Source: Polaromonas glacialis (GTDB taxonomy: Bacteria > Pseudomonadota > Gammaproteobacteria > Burkholderiales > Burkholderiaceae_C). Taken from it: a stretch of 64,000 nucleotides of DNA. A model generated the notes under the pieces. It ran no database searches. It had not been told where the DNA came from and saw only the letters and a list, made by a program, of their open reading frames with translations. This document shows, one piece after another, positions 7,963 to 16,812 of this stretch (position 1 is the stretch's first letter; every line of letters starts with the position of its first letter). The stretch covers positions 2,982,346-3,046,345 of the forward strand of contig NZ_KL448323.1 of the NCBI RefSeq assembly GCF_000709345.1, read 5' to 3'. The translations under genes and the position numbers were made by a program.

Positions 7963-8841
7963 ATGCTTTTTACTTCCCGCCTCCTCCCGCCCCGGCGTTT
8001 CGCCTTGCTACTTGCAGCCGCATCGCTGCTGACGGCCGGCGGCTGTGCCGGCCGGCCCGAACTTCCCATCCTTGAACAGACCGGCAGCCGCACGGCCGCC
8101 CAGACCGCCAGCCGGCTGGAGGCGCTGCTGCCTGCCGATGTGCTGCTGGTCGGCGAGCAGCATGATGCGCCGGCGCACCATGAACTGGAGCAGCAAATCA
8201 TTTCCAGCCTGGCCACCCGGGGCCTGCTGGCCGCCGTGGCACTGGAAATGGCCGAAGTCGGCGCCAGCACTGCGCAACTCAAGCCCAGTTCGACCGACGA
8301 GCAGGCGCGCCGGGCGCTCAAGTGGGACGACAAGGCCTGGCCGTGGACCGCCTACGGCCCTGCGGTGATGACCGCCGTGCGCGCCGGGGTGCCGGTGCTG
8401 GGCGCCAACCTGCCGCGCGCGCAGATGCCGGCCAGCATGAACGACAGCAAGCTCGATGCGCAGTTGCCCGGCCCGGCCCTGAAGGCGCAGCAGCAGGGCA
8501 TCCGCATCGGCCACTGCAACCTGCTGCCCGAAAGCCAGATTCAGCCGATGACGCGCATCCAGATCGCCAAGGACATCACCATGGCCGACACGGTTCACCA
8601 GTTGCTCCTGCCCGGAAAAACGGTGGTGCTGCTGGCCGGCAACGGCCATGTGGACCGCCGCCTGGGCGTGCCGCAGCACCTGCGCGCCGACGTGACAGCC
8701 AAGGCGCTGCAACTGCGCGCGGGCGACGCTTCCGGCACCGACGGGGCAGACGCCTTTGACAGCGTCTGGGCCACACCGGCCCTGCCCGATACCGACTATT
8801 GCGCCGGGCTCAAGGCGCAGCTGCCTTCCACCGCGAAATAG
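7963..8841 (+). CDS. ChaN-family (haem/iron-regulated) lipoprotein
   Basis: 292 residues with a lipoprotein signal (LLLAAASLLTAGGC, Cys28). The mature domain carries the ChaN hallmark VLLVGEQHDAPAHHELEQQI near 60-80, then ALEMAEVGAS, VPVLGANLPR and VVLLAGNGHVDRRLG. ChaN/PhuW proteins bind cofacial haem dimers and are linked to iron uptake. No haem uptake genes neighbour it here. It is convergent with the aminotransferase gene, 19 nt away. Confidence 0.85.
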   Translation: MLFTSRLLPPRRFALLLAAASLLTAGGCAGRPELPILEQTGSRTAAQTASRLEALLPADVLLVGEQHDAPAHHELEQQIISSLATRGLLAAVALEMAEVGASTAQLKPSSTDEQARRALKWDDKAWPWTAYGPAVMTAVRAGVPVLGANLPRAQMPASMNDSKLDAQLPGPALKAQQQGIRIGHCNLLPESQIQPMTRIQIAKDITMADTVHQLLLPGKTVVLLAGNGHVDRRLGVPQHLRADVTAKALQLRAGDASGTDGADAFDSVWATPALPDTDYCAGLKAQLPSTAK

Positions 8842-8860
8842 GCCGCTGCCCGCCAAGCAT

Positions 8861-10201
8861 TCAGGCGTGCTTGCGGATCGCGTCCCCCACCACATTGACG
8901 ATGCGGTCGATGTGCCCTTTCTCGACGATGTAGGGTGGACAGACAACGATGTTCTCGGCGGCGGGCCGTACCAGCACGCCGTGGTGGAAGCATTCCATGA
9001 AGATGTCGTAGGCGCGCTTGCCCGGCGCGCCGGCCACCGGCGCCAGTTCCACCGCGCCGGCCAGCCCCAGGGCGCGGATGCCGATCACGTTGGGCAGGCC
9101 CTTCAGGCCGCTGTGCAGCGCGTCGCCCAGCACCTTGCCCATTTCGCCGGCGCGAGCAAACAGGTTTTCCTGCTTGAACAGCTCCAGCGTGGCCATGGCC
9201 GCCGCGCAGGCCACCGGGTGGCCCGAATAGGTGTAGCCGTGGAAGAATTCGACCGCGTATTCGGGGCTGTTGGCGTTGGCATTCATCATCGCGTCGTAGA
9301 TGCGGTCCGAACAGATCACGCCGCCCAGCGGAATCACGCCGTTGGTCACGCACTTGGCAAAGTTCAGCATGTCGGGAACGACGCCGTAGTAGTCGGCGCC
9401 AAAGTTGACGCCGAGGCGGCCAAAGCCGGTGATCACCTCGTCGAAAATCAAGAGAATGCCGTGCTTGTCGCAAATCTCGCGCAGCCGCTTGAGGTAGCCC
9501 TTGGGCGGCAAATACCAGCCGGCGCTGCCCGCCACCGGCTCGACGATCACGGCGGCCACGTTGCTCGGGTCATGCAGCGGCAGGATGCGGTTTTCCAGTT
9601 CCAGCAGCAGGTCTTCGGTCCATTCGGGCTCGACGCCGTTGATGTAGGCATGGCTGACCGGGTCATGGATGAAGCGCATATGGTCCACGCGCGGCAGCAA
9701 GGCTGCGCCATACACCTTGCGGTTGGCCGGAATGCCGCCCACGCTCATGCCGCCAAACCCCACGCCGTGGTAGCCACGCTCCCGGCCGATGAACACATTG
9801 CGGTGGCCTTCGCCACGCGCCCGGTGGTAGGCCAGCGCGACCTTGAGCGAGGTGTCGGCCGCCTCCGAGCCAGAATTGCAGAACAGCACCTTGTTCAGGT
9901 CGCCCGGCGCCATGTCGGCAATCATTTCGGCCGCCTTGAAGGCCTGGTCGTTGCTGGCCTGGAAGGCGGTGGCGTAGTCGAGCGTGTCGAGCTGCTTCTT
10001 GATGGCTTCGTTGATCGGCCGGCGGTTGTGCCCGGCGGCCACGCACCACAGGCTGGAAATGCCGTCGAGCACCTGGCGGCCGTCATGCGTCGTGAAATGC
10101 ATGCCGTCGGCCGCCACGAAGATGCGCGGGTCCTTGATGAAGCTGCGGTTGGGCGTGAACGGCAGCCACTGGTGGTCCATGTTGAAGTTCTGGTAGGCCA
10201 T
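8861..10201 (-). CDS. Class III omega-amino acid:pyruvate aminotransferase
   Basis: 446 residues, start ATG 10199-10201 (MAYQNFNMDH). PLP enzyme: GSEAADTSLK binds the phosphate, IFDEVITGFGRLG holds D254 (pyridine-N contact), and K283 (LNFAKCVTNG) is the Schiff-base lysine. Residues ~46-60 (DGISSLWCVAAGHNRRPI) resemble beta-alanine:pyruvate and omega-amino acid aminotransferases (OAPT/BauA), so an omega-amino acid donor with pyruvate as acceptor is likely; the exact donor is inferred. It is divergent from purU. No dehydrogenase partner (mmsA/bauC) is adjacent. Confidence 0.88.
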   Translation of the reverse strand: MAYQNFNMDHQWLPFTPNRSFIKDPRIFVAADGMHFTTHDGRQVLDGISSLWCVAAGHNRRPINEAIKKQLDTLDYATAFQASNDQAFKAAEMIADMAPGDLNKVLFCNSGSEAADTSLKVALAYHRARGEGHRNVFIGRERGYHGVGFGGMSVGGIPANRKVYGAALLPRVDHMRFIHDPVSHAYINGVEPEWTEDLLLELENRILPLHDPSNVAAVIVEPVAGSAGWYLPPKGYLKRLREICDKHGILLIFDEVITGFGRLGVNFGADYYGVVPDMLNFAKCVTNGVIPLGGVICSDRIYDAMMNANANSPEYAVEFFHGYTYSGHPVACAAAMATLELFKQENLFARAGEMGKVLGDALHSGLKGLPNVIGIRALGLAGAVELAPVAGAPGKRAYDIFMECFHHGVLVRPAAENIVVCPPYIVEKGHIDRIVNVVGDAIRKHA

Positions 10202-10359
10202 GTCGGTTTCCTGGGTGAATCGAGAGGTTGAAACGTTTTGGATTCTGGAAAGTGCAAACGCAAGCTGCCCCTGCATTCTGGCACCCCCGGCGGCCAGATG
10301 CCGTGCAAAACCCGCCGCAGGCCCGGCCGCCAGGCAGCACCTGCGACAATTCACCCCTT

Positions 10360-11208
10360 ATGAATCACGCTTATATCCTGACCCTTTCATGCCCTGACCG
10401 CCGGGGCATTGTTCATGCCGTATCGGGCTTTTTGTTCGAGCATGGCGGCAATATCGAGGAAGCGGCGCAGTACAACGACCATGGCACCGGCCTGTTCTTC
10501 ATGCGCGTGCAGTTTGCCTGCGACCAGCTGACGCACGGCGAACTCTCCAGCCAGTTGAAGACCTTTGCCGAGCCCTTCCAGATGGACTGGAAACTGCACG
10601 ACAGCGCGCAGCCGATGCGCACCGTGATCCTGGTCAGCAAGGAAGGCCACTGCCTGAACGACCTGCTGTTTCGCTGGAAGTCGGGCCTGCTGCACCTCGA
10701 TGTGCGCGCTATCATCTCCAACCACCGCGAGTTCTACCAGCTGGCGGCCAGTTACAACATCCCGTTTCACCACCTGCCCGTCACCGCCGCCACCAAGGCG
10801 CAGGTCGAGGCCAGGCAGCTGGAGATCATCGAATCCGAAGGCGCCGAGCTGGTGGTGCTGGCGCGCTACATGCAGATTTTGTCGAACGACCTGTGCAAGC
10901 AGCTGGCCGGCCGGGCGATCAACATCCACCATTCTTTCCTGCCCAGTTTCAAGGGGGCAAAACCCTATTACCAGGCGCACGACCGGGGGGTAAAACTGAT
11001 CGGCGCCACCGCACACTACGTGACCGCCGACCTGGACGAAGGCCCCATCATCGAGCAGGACGTGGCCCGGGCCGACCACAGCAAGACCGTCGAAGACCTG
11101 ACCGCGATGGGCCGCGACACCGAAAGCCAGGTGCTGGCCCGCGCCGTGAAATGGCACAGCGAGCACCGGGTGGTGCTCAACGGCCACAAGACCGTGATCT
11201 TCAAATAG
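10360..11208 (+). CDS. purU: Formyltetrahydrofolate deformylase
   Basis: 282 residues, the usual PurU length. An N-terminal ACT domain (ILTLSCPDRRGIVHAVSGFL) is followed by the formyl-transferase-like catalytic domain (VVLARYMQILSNDL, INIHHSFLPSFKGAKPYYQA, GATAHYVTADLDEGPIIEQD) holding the catalytic Asn/His/Asp set. It hydrolyses 10-formyl-THF to THF and formate, balancing one-carbon pools. The start ATG 10360 (MNHAYIL) is chosen by alignment with the ACT domain. A LysR gene follows 10 nt downstream on the same strand. Confidence 0.93.
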   Translation: MNHAYILTLSCPDRRGIVHAVSGFLFEHGGNIEEAAQYNDHGTGLFFMRVQFACDQLTHGELSSQLKTFAEPFQMDWKLHDSAQPMRTVILVSKEGHCLNDLLFRWKSGLLHLDVRAIISNHREFYQLAASYNIPFHHLPVTAATKAQVEARQLEIIESEGAELVVLARYMQILSNDLCKQLAGRAINIHHSFLPSFKGAKPYYQAHDRGVKLIGATAHYVTADLDEGPIIEQDVARADHSKTVEDLTAMGRDTESQVLARAVKWHSEHRVVLNGHKTVIFK

Positions 11209-11218
11209 GGGCATTTCC

Positions 11219-12205
11219 ATGGCCACTGCCGAAACGCCTCCGGGCCAGAATGGCATTCCCCCCTTTGTCAGGGGGCCGGTGCCGATGGAGGCCTACGCCG
11301 TGCCCAGCGCGGCTGCCAAGCGCATTCCGCCGATCCAGTGCCTGCTCACCTTCGAGGCGCTGGCGCGGCTGCGCAGTGTCACCCAGTCGGCCGAGGAGCT
11401 GTGCGTCACGCCCAGCGCGGTCAGCCACCGCGTCAAGCAGCTGGAGCAGATCATCGGCACCAAGTTGTTCGGCCGGGCGGATTTCTCGCTGACCACCGAG
11501 GGCAGCGAATACCTCGCGCATGTGCGCGAAGGACTGGCCACGCTGCAGAAGTTTCCCGGCACGGCCGGCCAGAGCGCCACGCCGGGCAAGCGCAAGCTGC
11601 GGCTGGCGGTCACGCCGACTTTTGCGCGCTCCGTGCTGATTCCGCGCCTGCGCCAGTTCACCGAGGCCTATCCCGAGATCGACCTGACGCTGCAGGTGTC
11701 GATTCCGCTGCTCGACGTGGTGGCCGAGGATTCCGACCTGATCGTGCGCTTCGGCACCGGACGCTATGCCGACCTGGAGCATGTGTGCCTGATGAACGAC
11801 GAGGTCACGCCGCTGGCCTCTCCAACCTTCCTGCGCGAGCACGGGCCTTTTGAAGCGGCCGAAGACCTGCTCGGCGAAAACCTGCTGCGCTCGCCGCTGG
11901 AGCCGTGGCGCACCTGGTTCGCGGCCAACAACCTCGACTGGCCCGAGCCGGTCGAAGGCTCGCAATTCAACGACATCGGCCTGATGTGCGACTGCGCCGC
12001 CGCCGGCATGGGCATTGCCCTGGTGCGCCTCAAGCTCGGCGCGCCCTGGCTGGAAAACGGCTCGCTGGTGCGCCTGGACACCAACGAAATCTTCAGCCGC
12101 AAGGTGCCCAGCCCGCATGCGCACTACCTGTGCTGGCGCACCGGCACCATGGACCGCTGGGAATGCGCGGCGTTTGCCGACTGGCTGCGCAAGAGCCTGG
12201 TTTGA
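11219..12205 (+). CDS. LysR-family transcriptional regulator (GcvA-like)
   Basis: 328 residues. The helix-turn-helix sits at ~40-100 (LLTFEALARLRSVTQSAEEL, VTPSAVSHRVKQLEQIIG), preceded by a ~35-residue N-terminal extension. The inducer-binding domain follows (LRLAVTPTFARSVLIPRLR). The wording of the HTH and of the substrate domain resembles the GcvA subgroup (glycine cleavage regulators). Immediate linkage to purU, a one-carbon gene, fits a glycine/one-carbon role, but this is inference. The start may be internal, since the extension is not typical. A repeat-derived hairpin follows the stop. Confidence 0.85.
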   Translation: MATAETPPGQNGIPPFVRGPVPMEAYAVPSAAAKRIPPIQCLLTFEALARLRSVTQSAEELCVTPSAVSHRVKQLEQIIGTKLFGRADFSLTTEGSEYLAHVREGLATLQKFPGTAGQSATPGKRKLRLAVTPTFARSVLIPRLRQFTEAYPEIDLTLQVSIPLLDVVAEDSDLIVRFGTGRYADLEHVCLMNDEVTPLASPTFLREHGPFEAAEDLLGENLLRSPLEPWRTWFAANNLDWPEPVEGSQFNDIGLMCDCAAAGMGIALVRLKLGAPWLENGSLVRLDTNEIFSRKVPSPHAHYLCWRTGTMDRWECAAFADWLRKSLV

Positions 12206-12206
12206 G

Positions 12207-12266
12207 AATCAAACAAGCTTATTGCGCTTGCTGCACAAGCGCAATAAGCTATCAATAAAGTAGCAA
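12207..12266 (-). repeat. Repeat family A copy acting as convergent hairpin
   Basis: Read on the minus strand it follows the family pattern: GCTAC..TTGATAGCTTATTGCGCTTG, loop, complement, then GTTTGATTC. The core is a perfect 15-bp stem (12216-12230 with 12236-12250) with a 5-nt loop. It lies between the convergent LysR and Uma2 genes, where it could terminate both; the T-rich flank favours minus-strand termination. Confidence 0.65.
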
Positions 12267-12833
12267 TCAGGTTTCCGGTACTTCCGCAAACAACTGTGCC
12301 GCGCTCAATTCCAGCGCCACGCTGGCCAGCACCACCGTCTCGCCGCGCGCAAACGGGTGCAGCACCCACAACCCGTCATCGCGCTTGCGGAAACAGTCGG
12401 TGCTGCGCGTGTCGAGGTCGATCACCACATATTCCTCCAGGCTGGCAATGCGGCGGTAATGGCTGAATTTGAGTCCACGGTCATAGGCGGCGGTGCTGGG
12501 TGACAAGACTTCGGCGATTAATTTGGGCTCGGTCTTTACCATCGGGCTGGCCAGGTCGAGCGCGCTGCAGGTCACCAGAACATCGGGATAAAAGTAGCTG
12601 TTGGCAGCGGCGACATGCAGGCGCATGTTGCTCATGTATGTGCGGCACGGGCTGCCGCTGAGGTGCTGGCGCAGCGCGAAAGCCAGGTTCATGGTCACCG
12701 TCACATGCCGGTCCTCGGCGCCAGCCATGGCAAACACTTCGCCGTCGATGTATTCATGGCGATCCAGCTGCGCTGCCTCCCAGGCCAGATAGTCAGCGGC
12801 GGTAAAAAATGACTGGGATGCGGCTTGTCCCAT
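12267..12833 (-). CDS. Uma2 family (DUF820) putative restriction-endonuclease-fold protein
   Basis: 188 residues from ATG 12831-12833 (MGQAASQSFF). It has the DUF820/Uma2 signature: HEYIDGEVFAMAG, YFYPDVLVTC with the conserved Asp, EVLSPSTAAYDRGLKF and EEYVVIDLDTRS, corresponding to the E-D-ExK-like PD-(D/E)XK core. These proteins are widespread, often multicopy and mostly uncharacterised. A longer upstream frame exists but lacks an SD and reads through the intergenic region. It is convergent with the LysR gene and divergent from glcD. Confidence 0.85.
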   Translation of the reverse strand: MGQAASQSFFTAADYLAWEAAQLDRHEYIDGEVFAMAGAEDRHVTVTMNLAFALRQHLSGSPCRTYMSNMRLHVAAANSYFYPDVLVTCSALDLASPMVKTEPKLIAEVLSPSTAAYDRGLKFSHYRRIASLEEYVVIDLDTRSTDCFRKRDDGLWVLHPFARGETVVLASVALELSAAQLFAEVPET

Positions 12834-13015
12834 GGCGATGTCCTTTGCGTCAATCGAGAAGTTATTTTGACACCTTCCCCTGCGCGACACGCGGTGCGCG
12901 CCTGAGGCCCCGCCAGCCCCGCGTCTGCCGTATTTCACACCCGGCTTTAGAAATCTTCACCCCCGGCCACGGACCATTTGGACTAAAGTCTCGCTTCCAT
13001 CAGGAAAATCCAACC

Positions 13016-14518
13016 ATGAACGCACCAGCCTCCTCGCAACAGATTTCCTCCATCGAACGCGCCGAGCGCCAGTCGCAGGTCGTGCGCGCGCTGGAGGCGG
13101 TGCTGCCCAAACATGCGCTGCTCTGGAACCGCGAAGACACCACGCCCTACGAATGCGACGGGCTGACCGCGTACCGCGAGCGGCCGCTGGTGGTGGCGCT
13201 GCCTGAAACCTATGCCGAGGTGCAGGCGGTGCTCAAGACCTGTCATGCGCTCGATGTGCCGGTGGTGGCGCGCGGCGCGGGCACCGGGCTGTCGGGCGGC
13301 GCCATGCCGCACAAGCTGGGCGTGACGCTGTCGCTGGCCAAGTTCAACAAGATCCTGAAGGTCGATGCCGCCAGCCGAACGGCGCTGGTGCAGGGCGGCG
13401 TGCGCAACCTGGCGATTTCCGACGCCGCCGCGCCGCACGGCCTTTACTACGCGCCCGACCCGTCGAGCCAGATTGCCTGCACCATCGGCGGCAACGTGGC
13501 CGAGAACTCGGGCGGCGTGCACTGCCTGAAATATGGGCTCACGGTACACAACGTGCTGAAGATCAAGGGTTTCACCATCGAGGGCGACGAGGTCGAGTTC
13601 GGCAGCGACGCGCTCGATGCCCCCGGCTACGACCTGCTGGCCATCCTGATCGGCAGCGAAGGCATGCTGGCCGTGACCACCGAGGTCACCGTCAAGCTGA
13701 TTCCCAAGCCGCAACTGGCGCGCTGCATCATGGCCAGCTTTGACGACCTGCGCAAGGCCGGCGACGCAGTGGCGGGCGTGATTGCCGCCGGCATCATTCC
13801 GGCCGGGCTGGAGATGATGGACAAGCCGATGACGGCGGCGGTCGAGGACTTCGTGCATGCCGGCTACGACCTGAGCGCGGCAGCGATCTTGCTGTGCGAA
13901 AGCGACGGCACGCCGGAAGAAGTCGAGGAGGAAATCGGCCGCATGAGCGCCGTACTGGCGCGCTACGGCGCCACCGCCATCGCCGTGAGCCAGAACGAAG
14001 CCGAGCGGCTGCGCTTCTGGAGCGGCCGCAAGAACGCCTTTCCGGCGTCGGGCCGCATCAGCCCCGACTACATGTGCATGGACTCGACGATTCCGCGCAA
14101 GCGGCTGGCCGACATCCTGCTGGCGATTGCCGACATGGAGATCAAGTACGGCCTGCGCTGCGCCAACGTGTTCCACGCGGGCGACGGCAACCTGCACCCC
14201 TTGATCATGTTCGACGCCAACGACGCCGACCAGCTGCACCGCTGCGAGCTGTTTGGCGCCGACATCCTGGAAACCAGCGTCGCCATGGGAGGCACCGTGA
14301 CCGGCGAGCATGGCGTGGGCGTGGAAAAACTCAACTCGATGTGCGTGCAGTTCTCGGCCGAGGAGAACGAGCAGATGTTCGGCGTCAAGCGCGCCTTTGA
14401 CCCCAAGGGCCTGCTCAACCCGGGCAAGGTGATCCCGACGCTGAACCGCTGCGCCGAGTACGGAAAAATGCTGGTGCGCGGCGGCAAGATATCGCACCCC
14501 GACCTGCCGCGTTTCTGA
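13016..14518 (+). CDS. glcD: Glycolate oxidase FAD-binding subunit
   Basis: 500 residues, start ATG 13016, close to E. coli GlcD length. The FAD-binding PCMH domain (~60-240) shows VVARGAGTGLSGGAMP, YAPDPSSQIACTIGGNVAEN and GYDLLAILIGSEGML; the C-terminal FAD-oxidase domain ends with NVFHAGDGNLHPLI and TVTGEHGVGVEKL, both diagnostic of GlcD/D-lactate dehydrogenases. It oxidises glycolate (or D-lactate) at the membrane. The usual partners glcE and glcF are not next to it; instead lrgA-lrgB follow 131 nt downstream on the same strand. D-lactate dehydrogenase is an alternative. Confidence 0.85.
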   Translation: MNAPASSQQISSIERAERQSQVVRALEAVLPKHALLWNREDTTPYECDGLTAYRERPLVVALPETYAEVQAVLKTCHALDVPVVARGAGTGLSGGAMPHKLGVTLSLAKFNKILKVDAASRTALVQGGVRNLAISDAAAPHGLYYAPDPSSQIACTIGGNVAENSGGVHCLKYGLTVHNVLKIKGFTIEGDEVEFGSDALDAPGYDLLAILIGSEGMLAVTTEVTVKLIPKPQLARCIMASFDDLRKAGDAVAGVIAAGIIPAGLEMMDKPMTAAVEDFVHAGYDLSAAAILLCESDGTPEEVEEEIGRMSAVLARYGATAIAVSQNEAERLRFWSGRKNAFPASGRISPDYMCMDSTIPRKRLADILLAIADMEIKYGLRCANVFHAGDGNLHPLIMFDANDADQLHRCELFGADILETSVAMGGTVTGEHGVGVEKLNSMCVQFSAEENEQMFGVKRAFDPKGLLNPGKVIPTLNRCAEYGKMLVRGGKISHPDLPRF

Positions 14519-14554
14519 AACCCACCGCGCCGATGCGCCCATGATTCCGTTTAC

Positions 14555-14635
14555 AAATCAGTCCGAGAGTAGACGCGAAGCTGCGGACAGTGCTGCAGCA
14601 CGGCAAGGCGAAGCAACGACATATCGGATTGATTT
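14555..14635 (+). promoter_or_regulatory. Long-range inverted repeat in the glcD-lrgA spacer
   Basis: AAATCAGTCCGA (14555-14566) and TCGGATTGATTT (14624-14635) pair over 12 bp with a single G-U. They enclose a 57-nt GC-rich loop that can form further small stems, and end 14 nt before the lrgA start. It may be a leader structure controlling lrgAB translation or a degraded repeat; it matches no riboswitch I recognise. Confidence 0.3.
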
Positions 14636-14649
14636 GGAAATGCAATGAC

Positions 14650-15028
14650 ATGAATGCCCTGCGCGGAATGATGTGGCTGCTGATCTTCCAGTCGGCGGGC
14701 GAACTGCTGGGGCGCGGCCTGGCCCTGCCGCTACCCGGCCCGGTCATCGGCATGGTGCTGCTGCTGCTGGCGCTGCGCTGGCCGTCCGTCCAAGAGCCGG
14801 TGACGGCCTGCGCGGAATTCCTGCTTTCGCACCTTTCCTTACTCTTCGTTCCGGTGGGCGTGGGCGTGATGACCCATCTTTCGCTCGTCAGTCAGTACGG
14901 AATCCGCCTGCTGGCTGTCGTCGTTCTGTCCACCATGGCGGGTCTGGCGGTAACGGTGCTGGCCTTGCACCTGTTCAGGGACCGCGATAACGGCCCTGCC
15001 GCCGCCACGTCCGCGCCAAAGGATGCCG

Positions 15029-15036
<8 letters not shown>
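14650..15036 (+). CDS. lrgA: CidA/LrgA family membrane protein
   Basis: 128 residues, start ATG 14650. Four hydrophobic segments are visible: MMWLLIFQSAGELLG, PLPGPVIGMVLLLLAL (the family signature PGPVIGM), LLSHLSLLFVPVGVGV and LLAVVVLSTMAGLAVTVL. LrgA/CidA are holin-like proteins described in murein-hydrolase control, and more recently as subunits of small organic acid transporters; plant PLGG1 (LrgA-LrgB fusion) carries glycolate/glycerate. The gene overlaps lrgB by 8 nt and follows glcD, which suggests glycolate transport (inference). Confidence 0.88.
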
Positions 15037-15754
<718 letters not shown>

Positions 15755-15810
15755 GCACACTCTGCGCCTGGCATTCGCAACCGGCGCGAGCAGGACAGCC
15801 TGCGGTCAAG

Positions 15811-15872
15811 TCCTGAATCAATAGCAGCTCACACCCGCTGGATATGCGCAAAAGCCACTATTTGCCTATATT
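15811..15872 (+). repeat. Repeat family A copy (lrgB-bactofilin spacer)
   Basis: It reads TGAATCAATAGCAGCTC...ATGCGCAAAAGCCACTATTTGCCTA, matching the ATAGCTGCT - spacer - GCGCAAAAGGCA order of the other copies. The left GCTAT end is degraded. It sits between the convergent lrgB and bactofilin genes. Confidence 0.55.
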
Positions 15873-15878
15873 TACCGG

Positions 15879-16448
15879 TCATGCAGCCTGCAGGCCGGGC
15901 TTGACCACCACGGCGGACTTGAGGCTGCCGCCCTGGGTGCCAAAGACAATTTCACCCGAAAGCTGGCCGCCCTCCTCCACCACCAGCTTGCCGTAGCGGA
16001 TGGTTCCGGTGACCTTGCCGGTGGCGTAGATCACCAGTTTCTGGCGAACAATCAGGTTGCCGTTGAATTCGCCCCGGATTTCCGCAATCTCGATCTCGGC
16101 CGATCCCTTGAACGCGCCCTGCTCGGCAATCTGGATGACGCGCGAATTCATGGTGGCTTCCACCGTGCCCTCGACGACCAGCGTGTCGCAGTCGGTGATC
16201 TCGACGCCCTTGAGCTTGATGTTGGGTCCGACCGTCAGCTTGCTGCCGCTTTCCCGCTCATCCACGGCTGGCACGGCGAGCTCACTGCCCATCGGCCGGG
16301 TCATGTTTTGCGCCCCTGATGCAGGGGAAGCGGAATGCAGCGTGCCGGCCGGCGCCGCGCCCGAACCCGCATAGCTGCTGCCCGTGGCAGGACGCACACC
16401 GGTGGTCGGGATTTCATTCTCGCGCTTGCCAAAAAACGGTGTTGCCAT
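15879..16448 (-). CDS. Bactofilin family polymer-forming cytoskeletal protein
   Basis: 189 residues. A ~75-residue polar N-terminal tail precedes the bactofilin beta-helix (~80-180): DCDTLVVEGTVEATMNSRVI, AFKGSAEIEIAEIRGEFNGN, KLVIYATGKVTGTIRYGKLV. The repeated hydrophobic-Gly pattern is that of right-handed beta-helix filaments. Bactofilins polymerise without nucleotide and scaffold cell shape, stalk or polar assemblies. No M23 peptidase partner is adjacent. It is divergent from the PAS-GGDEF-EAL gene. Confidence 0.88.
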   Translation of the reverse strand: MATPFFGKRENEIPTTGVRPATGSSYAGSGAAPAGTLHSASPASGAQNMTRPMGSELAVPAVDERESGSKLTVGPNIKLKGVEITDCDTLVVEGTVEATMNSRVIQIAEQGAFKGSAEIEIAEIRGEFNGNLIVRQKLVIYATGKVTGTIRYGKLVVEEGGQLSGEIVFGTQGGSLKSAVVVKPGLQAA

Positions 16449-16812
16449 GTCTGTCCTCCAAAATGATTCATCCTACGTTGCGAAATTGCCAAAAATCTCC
16501 GGCGGCATGCAAGAGAAGTAACGAATTAATTTTGGCGCTGCAGGACTTTTATGCGCGAACTTCATCCCTTGCCAGGCATTCAAGGGCCAGTTGGTCAATG
16601 AGCGCTTCGGAAATGAAATGAGACGATCGGCAAGCTCCGAAATGAGCCCTTCAACCGGAACCTGCTGGCAATCGGCTTGCCCGTCAGGCAGCCATGGCTT
16701 TTGCACATAATCCGTATGACGACGGTTTTGCCTGCGAGCGCATCGCGCAGACGCTGCTCGCCGGCAAAAGCCTGTTTCCGCTGGCGTCCTTTTAGTCATC
16801 ACCAGGAGTTCC
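16449..16812. other. Divergent intergenic region, bactofilin / PAS-GGDEF-EAL
   Basis: 364 nt that must hold the promoters for both divergent genes. I see no recognisable operator or RNA. Its right end contains a 33-codon open frame, entered separately. CAGGAG, 5 nt before the ATG at 16813, is the SD of the c-di-GMP gene. Confidence 0.5.
16694..16795 (+). CDS. Possible 33-aa leader ORF
   Basis: ATG 16694 to TAG 16795 encodes 33 residues beginning MAFAHNPYDDG and ending LAGKSLFPLASF. The stop lies 17 nt before the start of the PAS-GGDEF-EAL gene, a spacing that would allow translational coupling. No SD of note and no homology recognised; it may be chance. Confidence 0.2.
   Translation: MAFAHNPYDDGFACERIAQTLLAGKSLFPLASF

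Noticed and set aside
8756-10231. 491-codon plus-strand frame opposite the aminotransferase
   Set aside because: Shadow of a strongly conserved PLP enzyme; no motifs.
12983-14542. 519-codon minus-strand frame opposite glcD
   Set aside because: glcD has all family motifs; the opposite frame is His/Ala/Arg-rich without features.
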